Positions 7,679-13,096 of a stretch of 13,096 nucleotides of DNA are shown here, piece by piece. The DNA comes from Mycoplasmatota bacterium (lineage in GTDB: Bacteria; Bacillota_I; Bacilli_A; Izemoplasmatales; Izemoplasmataceae): NCBI GenBank assembly GCA_022712785.1, contig JAFLJX010000209.1:1-13096 (forward strand). The letters are read 5' to 3'. Position numbers and translations under genes: made by a program. Positions within the stretch are counted from its first letter, which is position 1. Each line of letters opens with the position of its first letter. The notes beneath the pieces were generated by a model. That model was not told the DNA's origin. It did no database searches and saw only the letters and a list, made by a program, of their open reading frames with translations.

Positions 7679-7700
7679 TTATATATATGTATATATATAA
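7679..7700. repeat. Perfect AT-only inverted repeat
   Basis: TTATATATAT (7679-7688) and ATATATATAA (7691-7700) form a 10-bp inverted repeat around a central GT. It lies between the prmC stop and the topA promoter and has no U tract, so it does not look like a terminator. It may be simple-sequence DNA, an easily melted region near the topA promoter, or a weak hairpin. Confidence 0.5.
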
Positions 7701-7713
7701 GGAAACACATTGC

Positions 7714-7744
7714 TTGACATAGTTCAAATTGGTGTGTATATAAT
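7714..7744 (+). promoter_or_regulatory. Near-consensus promoter of topA
   Basis: A perfect TTGACA (7714-7719) is followed 17 bp later by TATATA (7737-7742), overlapping TATAAT (7739-7744) at 19-bp spacing. Transcription would start around 7750, giving a leader of about 20 nt. The strong ribosome binding site GAGGAGG (7755-7761) is 7 nt before the topA ATG. Confidence 0.85.
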
Positions 7745-7768
7745 ATATAGAAAAGAGGAGGCGGAACA

Positions 7769-9841
7769 ATGAAAACCAAATTAGTAATCGTTGAGTCACC
7801 AAGTAAATCAAAAACTATTGAGCAATATTTAGGTGAAGAATACATTGTATTATCATCAAAAGGTCATATTAGAGATTTAGCTATTAGTGGTGTTGGTGGG
7901 CTCGGACTTGATATTGAAAATGACTTTGCCCCTAAGTATGAAATTATTAAGGAAAAGAAAAAAGTTGTTAAAGAATTAAAGGATGCTTTAGACGGTGTTC
8001 TTGAAATATATTTGGCTACTGACCCTGATAGGGAAGGTGAAGCTATTAGTTGGCATCTAAAAGAAGTTCTAAAAATTAATGATAGACCATATAAAAGAGT
8101 AATCTTTAATGAAATAACTAAAGAAGCTGTTATTAAAGCATTCGATGATCCTAGAGATATAGATTTGGATTTAGTTTCAAGTCAAGAGACTAGAAGAATT
8201 TTAGATCGTATTATTGGATTTAAATTATCAAAGTTACTTCAGAATAAAATAAAATCAAAATCTGCAGGACGAGTTCAAAGTGCTACTTTGAAAATAATTG
8301 TAGATAAAGAAAAAGAAATAGAAGCATTTGTGGAAGATGAATTCTGGAAAGTTAAAGCTGAATTCCCCGGATTTACCGCAGAATTAGCAAAATTTAATAA
8401 TAAGATCATAGTTTTAAAAAACGAACAAGAAACTGATGAATTATTAGGGACTCTTAATAAAGGGTTTCTTGTTTCGAGTGTAGAAACTAAAAATAGAAAT
8501 AAGGAAGCGAAATTACCATTTACTACTTCATCACTTCAACAAGAGGCATCAATGAAATTGAATTTTAGTTCTCGCAAAACCATGTTAATTGCGCAAAAAT
8601 TATATGAAGGAATTGACTTGGGAACAGAAACAGAGGGTCTAATTACCTATATGCGTACAGATTCTACTAGAATTAGTAATACGTTTGTTGAACCTGCAAT
8701 TAAGTACTTAGATAACTTATATGGTATTGCTTATGTTGGTAAACCTAAAGTTGTTAAGAAGAAAGCTAATGTTCAAGATGCACATGAGGCTGTTAGACCA
8801 ACAAATGTGGCTAACACTCCTTCAAAAGTTAAAAAGTATTTAAGTAAAGATGAATATAATCTATATACTTTTATATTTGAAAGAACAATGGCTTCTATTA
8901 TGAAACCAGCTATAATTGCTACTAAAACTATTGAATTGACGAATAACAAATCTTTATTCAAAGCAAGTGCTCAAGATTTAATATTTGATGGATATTTAAA
9001 AATTTATAGTAAATATGAAAAAATAGATTTAAGTGAACTTCCAGATTTAGCTGAAAAATCAACTATTGAAGCTGCTGAGGTTCAAAAGACTCAACATTTC
9101 ACTAAACCTCCTGCGAGATTTAGTGAAGCCAGACTAATTAAGGAAATGGAAGATCTAGGAATTGGTAGACCATCTACTTATTCTCAGACTATTACAACTT
9201 TAAAAACTAGAAAATATGTGAGTGTAGTAGAAAAGAAATTTACTCCAACAGAACAAGGAACTCTAACTACTGAGAAACTTGATGAATTCTTTGGACAAAT
9301 AATCAGTGTTGATTATACAGCTAGAATGGAAAAAGTACTCGATGAAATTTCACTTGGAAAAGAAAATCAATTTGAAATAATATCAAAATTCTATAAATCA
9401 TTTATACCAATGGTAGACAATGCAAATAAAAATATGGAAAAAGTACAAGCAAAATTTACTGGAGAGGACTGCCCAAAATGTGGATCTCCTATGGTATTTA
9501 GGACTTCAAGATACGGAACATTTGAAGCTTGTAGTAATTTTCCAACATGTAAATATATTAAAACACAAGAATTTGAGAAGCCAGTGGTAGTATCTACAGG
9601 TGTTAAATGTACTAAGTGTGGAAAAGGTGAAATTGTAGAAAGACTTGCAAAAAGTGGAAGAAACAAAGGTAAAACATTTTATGCATGTAATAATTTCCCA
9701 AGTTGTAAGAATATGTTGTTTGGTAAACCAACGGGTGGACAATGCCCTAAATGCGGAAGTTTATTGATAGATGATAACAAAGGCGGAGTAATTTGCCAGG
9801 AAACAAAAAAATGTGGATACAAAGAAGGCGACAAACTATAA
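7769..9841 (+). CDS. topA: DNA topoisomerase I (type IA) with three C-terminal zinc ribbons
   Basis: This 690-aa protein matches Firmicutes TopA length. It relaxes negatively supercoiled DNA by cutting one strand through a 5'-phosphotyrosine link. The N-terminal TOPRIM domain has Glu9 in IVESPSK and the acidic metal-binding motif DPDREGE at 85-91. The active-site tyrosine is Y294 in LITYMRTDS, and HEAVRPT at 339-345 and GIGRPSTY near 464 are further family blocks. Three four-cysteine zinc ribbons end the protein: C568, C571, C588, C594; C614, C617, C640, C646; C659, C662, C676, C682. These bind single-stranded DNA and may contact RNA polymerase in relatives. It has its own strong promoter and is followed by the long non-coding gap, so it is probably monocistronic. 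All catalytic and zinc-binding residues are present. Confidence 0.97.
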   Translation: MKTKLVIVESPSKSKTIEQYLGEEYIVLSSKGHIRDLAISGVGGLGLDIENDFAPKYEIIKEKKKVVKELKDALDGVLEIYLATDPDREGEAISWHLKEVLKINDRPYKRVIFNEITKEAVIKAFDDPRDIDLDLVSSQETRRILDRIIGFKLSKLLQNKIKSKSAGRVQSATLKIIVDKEKEIEAFVEDEFWKVKAEFPGFTAELAKFNNKIIVLKNEQETDELLGTLNKGFLVSSVETKNRNKEAKLPFTTSSLQQEASMKLNFSSRKTMLIAQKLYEGIDLGTETEGLITYMRTDSTRISNTFVEPAIKYLDNLYGIAYVGKPKVVKKKANVQDAHEAVRPTNVANTPSKVKKYLSKDEYNLYTFIFERTMASIMKPAIIATKTIELTNNKSLFKASAQDLIFDGYLKIYSKYEKIDLSELPDLAEKSTIEAAEVQKTQHFTKPPARFSEARLIKEMEDLGIGRPSTYSQTITTLKTRKYVSVVEKKFTPTEQGTLTTEKLDEFFGQIISVDYTARMEKVLDEISLGKENQFEIISKFYKSFIPMVDNANKNMEKVQAKFTGEDCPKCGSPMVFRTSRYGTFEACSNFPTCKYIKTQEFEKPVVVSTGVKCTKCGKGEIVERLAKSGRNKGKTFYACNNFPSCKNMLFGKPTGGQCPKCGSLLIDDNKGGVICQETKKCGYKEGDKL

Positions 9842-9859
9842 AAAAATGTCGTAATAAAA

Positions 9860-10134
9860 TACTATCTATTATATATGTGCAAATGCTCATAGACAGTAAT
9901 ACATAAATTGCTTTTACGGCCATAGTAACACCGCCATCCCGATAGTTGGACTATCATTTAAAGGCTTAGTTTTTCAAGATTTTTGTTGCAAAAATAATTA
10001 AAATATGATATATTTAACTTGCGACATAACGTCGCAACTTATCCCTTACATAGCATGGCGAATAATTTATTATTCGTACATCCCCTTCCTTAATCCGCCG
10101 AGAGGCGGATTTTCCCTTTTTATAGGGCTTTTTT
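9860..10134 (+). ncRNA. Candidate structured non-coding RNA or structured topA 3' UTR
   Basis: This stretch between topA and ftsY has no supported ORF but contains consecutive hairpins. (a) GCTTTTA (9910-9916) can pair with TAAAGGC (9959-9965) in a 7-bp stem with one G-U, enclosing the hairpin GATAGT-TGG-ACTATC (9941-9955) and a GC-richer strand. (b) TTGCGAC-ATAAC-GTCGCAA (10019-10037) is a perfect 7-bp hairpin. (c) ATGGCGAATAA / TTATTCGTACAT (10055-10081) forms an 11-bp hairpin with one bulged A. (d) Tandem terminators follow. GC-rich paired blocks in AT-rich DNA suggest selection on structure. I find no match to tRNA, SRP RNA, tmRNA, RNase P or a riboswitch I know. No clear promoter is visible at its 5' end, so it may be part of the topA transcript. 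The strand is inferred from the terminator U tracts. Function unknown. Confidence 0.4.
10092..10134 (+). terminator. Tandem intrinsic terminators upstream of ftsY
   Basis: A GC-rich perfect 8-bp stem AATCCGCC (10092-10099) / GGCGGATT (10104-10111) with a GAGA tetraloop is followed by TTCCCTTTTT. A second, small stem CCCT (10114-10117) / AGGG (10124-10127) is followed by CTTTTTT (10128-10134). The U tracts lie on the + side only. They end the transcript from topA or from the candidate RNA before ftsY. Confidence 0.85.
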
Positions 10135-10144
10135 AACATATTTA

Positions 10145-10178
10145 TGTTATATTGTTAATTATTGTGTTATAATATTTT
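10145..10178 (+). promoter_or_regulatory. Extended -10 promoter of ftsY-ylxM-ffh
   Basis: TATAAT (10168-10173) is preceded by TGT (10165-10167), an extended -10. A weak -35 candidate, TGTTAT, lies 17 bp upstream (10145-10150). Transcription would start near 10180. This excludes the in-frame GTG at 10179 as the ftsY start and supports ATG 10209. Confidence 0.75.
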
Positions 10179-10208
10179 GTGATTTTACAGGAAAGAAGTA
10201 GTGGTAAT

Positions 10209-11177
10209 ATGGGCTTTTTTAACAATCTTTTTCGATCAAAAGAAGAAAGACAAAATGCACAAAAGTATAAATTAGGAATGAGTAAGACACGTTCCGACGT
10301 TTTTAGTAATCTAAAAACTTTATTGGATTCTTCTTCTTTAATCAAGGATGATTTATTTGATGAGCTTGAGGAAATCTTTATTACTGCTGATATTGGTGTT
10401 GATACTGTATTGAAATTTGTTGAACATTTAAGGGAAAAAGTTAGAGTAGATAAAATAACTTCTACTGGAGATTTAAAAGAATTAATAGTTGAAGAAATGT
10501 TTAAACTATATGTCAAAGAAGATATTGTCTCTTCAAACTTGGACATTGTAAACAATAGAATAAATGTTGTTCTTTTTGTTGGAGTAAATGGAGCGGGGAA
10601 AACAACTACTATTAGTAAAGTGGCAAACGAGTACATAAATAAGAAAAAGAAGGTTTTGATGGTCGCAGGAGACACATTTAGAGCCGGTGCTATTGAACAA
10701 TTAAAGATATGGAGTGAGCGTGTCGGAGCATATTTTTATGCAAAAACAGAGGGTAGTGACCCCTCGAGCGTGATGTATGATGCAATATCTTATGCAAAAG
10801 AAAATGATATTGATATCATCTTATGTGATACAGCAGGGAGACTTCAAAATAAAGTAAACTTAATGAAAGAATTAGAAAAGATTAATAAAGTCATAGGTAG
10901 AGAGATTGAAGGTGCGCCTCATGAAACTTTACTAGTTATTGATGCTACTACAGGACAAAATGGATTGTCTCAAGCTAAGATATTTAATGAGGCAACTAAT
11001 ATTACAGGTATTGTTTTAACAAAATTGGATGGGACAGCAAAAGGTGGAATAGTTCTGGCTATCAAAGACGAACTAGGAATTCCAATTAAATATGTAGGAC
11101 TTGGTGAAAAGCTAAACGATTTAGAACATTTTGATATAGAAGAATACATCTATGGAATGTTTGTGGATATTTTCTAA
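10209..11177 (+). CDS. ftsY: FtsY, signal recognition particle receptor GTPase
   Basis: This 322-aa protein is the membrane-associated SRP receptor that docks ribosome-SRP complexes at the translocon through GTP-dependent pairing with Ffh. It has an N domain (about 20-105) and a G domain with GVNGAGKT at 125-132, GDTFRAGA at 154-161, DTAGR at 207-211 and TKLDGTAKGG at 271-280. The long acidic A domain of E. coli FtsY is absent, as in many Gram-positives. The protein instead starts MGFFNNLFRSKEER, which fits the short amphipathic membrane-targeting helix. I chose ATG 10209 because the promoter -10 box at 10168-10173 overlaps the upstream region and MGFFNNLF is the expected N-terminus. The ribosome binding site is weak (GTAGTGG, 10198-10204). 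The stop codon overlaps the ylxM start by one base (TAATG), so the two are translationally coupled. Confidence 0.96.
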   Translation: MGFFNNLFRSKEERQNAQKYKLGMSKTRSDVFSNLKTLLDSSSLIKDDLFDELEEIFITADIGVDTVLKFVEHLREKVRVDKITSTGDLKELIVEEMFKLYVKEDIVSSNLDIVNNRINVVLFVGVNGAGKTTTISKVANEYINKKKKVLMVAGDTFRAGAIEQLKIWSERVGAYFYAKTEGSDPSSVMYDAISYAKENDIDIILCDTAGRLQNKVNLMKELEKINKVIGREIEGAPHETLLVIDATTGQNGLSQAKIFNEATNITGIVLTKLDGTAKGGIVLAIKDELGIPIKYVGLGEKLNDLEHFDIEEYIYGMFVDIF

Positions 11178-11500
11178 TGGATATATTAGAAAAAGCATTT
11201 GAGATTATTGAACTCTATGATTTATACCAAGCCCTTTTAACAGAAAAACAAAAAGAGTATTTTGAAAGTTATTACTTTGACAATTACTCTATTACTGAAA
11301 TTAGTGAAAATAAAGATGTAAGTAGAAATGCAGTACATGATCAACTTAAAAAAACTGTAAGTAAACTTATTGATTATGAGAAGAAACTAAAATTAAAAGA
11401 CTTAAATAAGCAAAGAAAAAATATAATAAAAAAATTACTGAATAGTAGCGAAGATGATGAAGTTACTTCACTATTAACAGAACTTAAAAAGGTAGAGTGA
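11177..11500 (+). CDS. ylxM: YlxM-family helix-turn-helix protein of the SRP operon
   Basis: This 107-aa protein of the YlxM/p13 family (UPF0122) resembles region 4 of sigma-70 factors. LTEKQKEYFESYYFDNYSIT at 21-40 is followed by the predicted helix-turn-helix EISENKDVSRNAVHDQLKK (41-59). The C-terminal half is Lys/Glu-rich and probably helical. Relatives are encoded next to ffh, and the streptococcal protein has been reported to modulate SRP GTPase activity; whether it also binds DNA is unsettled. It starts inside the ftsY stop codon and ends 4 nt before ffh. Its TGA stop, with TGG used for Trp throughout the window, indicates the standard code. Confidence 0.92.
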   Translation: MDILEKAFEIIELYDLYQALLTEKQKEYFESYYFDNYSITEISENKDVSRNAVHDQLKKTVSKLIDYEKKLKLKDLNKQRKNIIKKLLNSSEDDEVTSLLTELKKVE

Positions 11501-11504
11501 TATT

Positions 11505-12905
11505 ATGGCTTTTGATAACTTATCTGATCGCCTTCAAATGTCGTTAAGAAGAGTTACCGGTAAAGGTCGCTTAACTGAAAATGATATAGAAGAAATGATG
11601 AGAGAGGTCCGTTTATCTTTATTAGAAGCGGATGTAAACTTTAAAGTAGTTAAATCTTTTACAAAAGAAGTAAAAGAACAAGCTATGGGAGAAAAAATCT
11701 TAAAAGGATTGAATCCGGGACAACAAGTAGTGAAGATTGTTCATGAAGAATTAAAGAAAATTATGGGTGAAAAGGCTGAGCCTTTAACTCTAAATTTAAT
11801 GGGTGTTACTTCCATTATGATGGTTGGGTTACAAGGGGCAGGGAAAACAACTACTGCTGGTAAACTTGGTATGCATTTACGTAAAATCAATAATTTAAAA
11901 CCTTTACTAGTTGCACTTGACATCTATAGGCCTGCTGCAATCGAACAATTAAAAACAATCGGGGAGCAGTTAAATATTCCTGTTTTTGAACTAGGAATTC
12001 TTTCTAAACCTGTTATAATTGCTAAAAAAGCATTAGAATATGCTAAAGAAAATGGATATAATTTAATAATCGCAGATACTGCTGGTAGACTTCACATTGA
12101 TGAAGGAATGATGAATGAGCTAGTTGATATTAAAGAAGTATTAAATCCTCAAGAGATTCTTTTAACTTTAGATTCAATGACCGGACAGGATGCTGTTAAT
12201 GTTGCTAGTAAATTTAATGAAAAGTTAAGCGTTACTGGAGCAATACTTACAAAATTAGATGGTGATACTCGTGGTGGAGCAGCTCTAAGTTTAAGACAAA
12301 TAACAAATATTCCAATTAAATTTATGGGTATGGGTGAAAAATTAGATCAACTTGAAGTATTTCATCCAGAAAGAATGGCATCAAGAATACTAGGTATGGG
12401 TGATGTCTTATCTTTAGTTGATAAGGTAACAGAAAATATTGACGAAGATGACATGATGGGATTAATGGAAAAAATGATGTCAGGTAAATTTAATTACGAT
12501 GACTTCTTAAAACAATTAAAAATGATAAAAAGAATGGGATCTTTAGGCGGGGTTATGAAATTAATCCCAGGAATGAATAAAGCTATGAAAGGTGCAAACG
12601 TTGATGACAAGCAATTAGTATATGTTGAATCAATCATTGGTTCAATGACTAAAGCAGAAAGAAAAAATAAAAAGTTAATTGCACAAAGTAGTTCAAGACG
12701 TAGACGTGTGGCTTCAGGCTCAGGAAGAAGTGTTTCAGAAGTTAATAGATTGATACAGTCTCTTGATCAACAAGCTTCAGTAATGAAGCGAATGGGATCA
12801 ATGGATCCTGCTAAGATGAATTCAGCAAGTGCCATGAGTGCTATGAATCAAACGCCTCAAAAGAAAAAAGGTAAAGGTAAAAATAAAAAGAGATTTAGAT
12901 TTTAA
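11505..12905 (+). CDS. ffh: Ffh, signal recognition particle GTPase (SRP54)
   Basis: This 466-aa protein binds signal sequences on the ribosome and, with SRP RNA, delivers them to FtsY. The N domain (about 1-95) precedes the G domain, with GLQGAGKT at 108-115, DIYRPAAIEQL at 139-149, DTAGR at 191-195 and TKLDGDTRGG at 249-258. The methionine-rich M domain runs from about 310. It holds the finger-loop region with GSLGGVMKLIPGM at 345-357 and the SRP RNA-binding block SSRRRRVASGSG at 396-407. The tail is lysine-rich (KKKGKGKNKKRFRF), which is common in Gram-positive Ffh. The ribosome binding site lies in the end of ylxM (AGGTAGAGTG, about 11490-11499). No residue expected for function is missing. 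The SRP RNA gene is not in the window as far as I can see. Confidence 0.97.
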   Translation: MAFDNLSDRLQMSLRRVTGKGRLTENDIEEMMREVRLSLLEADVNFKVVKSFTKEVKEQAMGEKILKGLNPGQQVVKIVHEELKKIMGEKAEPLTLNLMGVTSIMMVGLQGAGKTTTAGKLGMHLRKINNLKPLLVALDIYRPAAIEQLKTIGEQLNIPVFELGILSKPVIIAKKALEYAKENGYNLIIADTAGRLHIDEGMMNELVDIKEVLNPQEILLTLDSMTGQDAVNVASKFNEKLSVTGAILTKLDGDTRGGAALSLRQITNIPIKFMGMGEKLDQLEVFHPERMASRILGMGDVLSLVDKVTENIDEDDMMGLMEKMMSGKFNYDDFLKQLKMIKRMGSLGGVMKLIPGMNKAMKGANVDDKQLVYVESIIGSMTKAERKNKKLIAQSSSRRRRVASGSGRSVSEVNRLIQSLDQQASVMKRMGSMDPAKMNSASAMSAMNQTPQKKKGKGKNKKRFRF

Positions 12906-12919
12906 TAATGGAGATAGTT

Positions 12920-13096
12920 ATGAAAAACAAAAAAGTATACTTAACAAAGAAAATTTATTCTTTGTTTATGGGAATATATATGGGGTTCATTTTTACTAGT
13001 GGATTTTTTGTGATAATCACGAATATTGATAAATATTTTTTTAACAGTATTATTGGAATAAGTGGAGATTGGCTATATTACACTGGTTCAATCTTT
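12920..13096 (+). CDS. Unrecognised membrane protein, N-terminal part, runs off the window
   Basis: An open frame of 59 codons begins at ATG 12920 and has no stop before the window ends. GGAG at 12910-12913, 6 nt upstream, is a good ribosome binding site; an in-frame ATG at 12908 overlaps that site and is less likely. The start is MKNKKVYLTKKIY, a positively charged N-terminus, followed by one clear membrane helix (about residues 14-33, with glycines and aromatics). An extracytoplasmic-looking or loop segment rich in Asn, Tyr and Phe comes next. I do not recognise a family. It starts 14 nt after ffh, so it may be co-transcribed with the SRP genes. In many Firmicutes rpsP (ribosomal protein S16) follows ffh; it is not found here. 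Confidence 0.6.
   Translation, partial: MKNKKVYLTKKIYSLFMGIYMGFIFTSGFFVIITNIDKYFFNSIIGISGDWLYYTGSIF

Noticed and set aside
9917..9950. Short stretches resembling 5S rRNA (GGCCATAG and CCATCCCGA in the right order)
   Set aside because: The matches are 8-9 bases, the spacing between them is too short, and the rest of the 5S structure is absent. They could be a decayed fragment but are more likely chance.
9867..9955. Minus-strand 28-codon ORF beginning MIVQLSGW and ending ICITVYEHLHI-like
   Set aside because: It is short, has no convincing promoter or ribosome binding site, and overlaps the hairpin region. Nothing supports translation.
9842..10140. SRP RNA gene, tempting because ftsY and ffh are adjacent
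   Set aside because: The conserved GGAAG tetraloop region of SRP RNA domain IV is missing on both strands.
10179..10208. GTG start for ftsY, ten codons upstream
   Set aside because: It is 6 nt after the -10 box, at about the transcription start, so there would be no leader for a ribosome binding site.
11498..11500. Use of TGA as Trp (genetic code 4)
   Set aside because: All genes use TGG for Trp and no in-frame TGA is needed. ylxM ends naturally at this TGA at the usual family length.
1..13096. CRISPR array, insertion sequence, prophage or tRNA genes
   Set aside because: No regularly spaced repeats, transposase or integrase motifs, or tRNA T-arm signatures were found on either strand by reading.

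Overview
The window is AT-rich bacterial DNA with ten complete genes and two truncated ones. All are on the + strand and packed closely, apart from one 367-base non-coding gap. Trp is encoded by TGG, and ylxM appears to end at a TGA, so the standard bacterial code (table 11) applies. This argues against a Mycoplasma/Spiroplasma-type organism. Low GC, AGA-rich arginine codons, the ftsY-ylxM-ffh order and a full set of [FeFe]-hydrogenase maturases fit an anaerobic, fermentative, low-GC Firmicutes/Mollicutes-related bacterium. My best guess is the Candidatus Izemoplasma lineage, with Erysipelotrichia or Clostridia as alternatives. This placement is inference from gene content, not from a database search.

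Region 1 (1-4196) is the downstream part of a hydrogenase-maturation operon: the tail of hydE, then hydG, an aspartase-family lyase (aspA-like) and hydF, closed by an intrinsic terminator. Gaps between genes are 1-15 nt and several Shine-Dalgarno sequences lie inside the preceding gene. HydG makes the Fe(CO)2(CN) synthon from tyrosine, HydE processes it, and HydF is the GTPase scaffold that delivers the diiron precursor. The aspartase-like enzyme may supply ammonia for the azadithiolate bridge. The hydrogenase itself is not in the window.

Region 2 (4197-5655) is a MATE-family multidrug/Na+ exporter with its own extended -10 promoter.

Region 3 (5656-7667) is prfA-prmC: release factor 1 and the methyltransferase that modifies its GGQ glutamine. 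A good promoter starts immediately after the MATE stop codon, and a hairpin separates the two genes.

Region 4 (7668-9841) is topA (DNA topoisomerase I with three C-terminal zinc ribbons), behind a near-consensus promoter.

Region 5 (9842-10208) is the only long gap. It contains a chain of hairpins more GC-rich than their surroundings, including a possible three-way junction with competing pairings, and ends in tandem terminators. It could encode an unrecognised small structured RNA or a structured topA 3' UTR. This is the least explained part of the window.

Region 6 (10135-13096) is the SRP module ftsY-ylxM-ffh (receptor, HTH regulator, SRP54 GTPase), translationally coupled, followed by the start of an unrecognised membrane protein that runs off the end.
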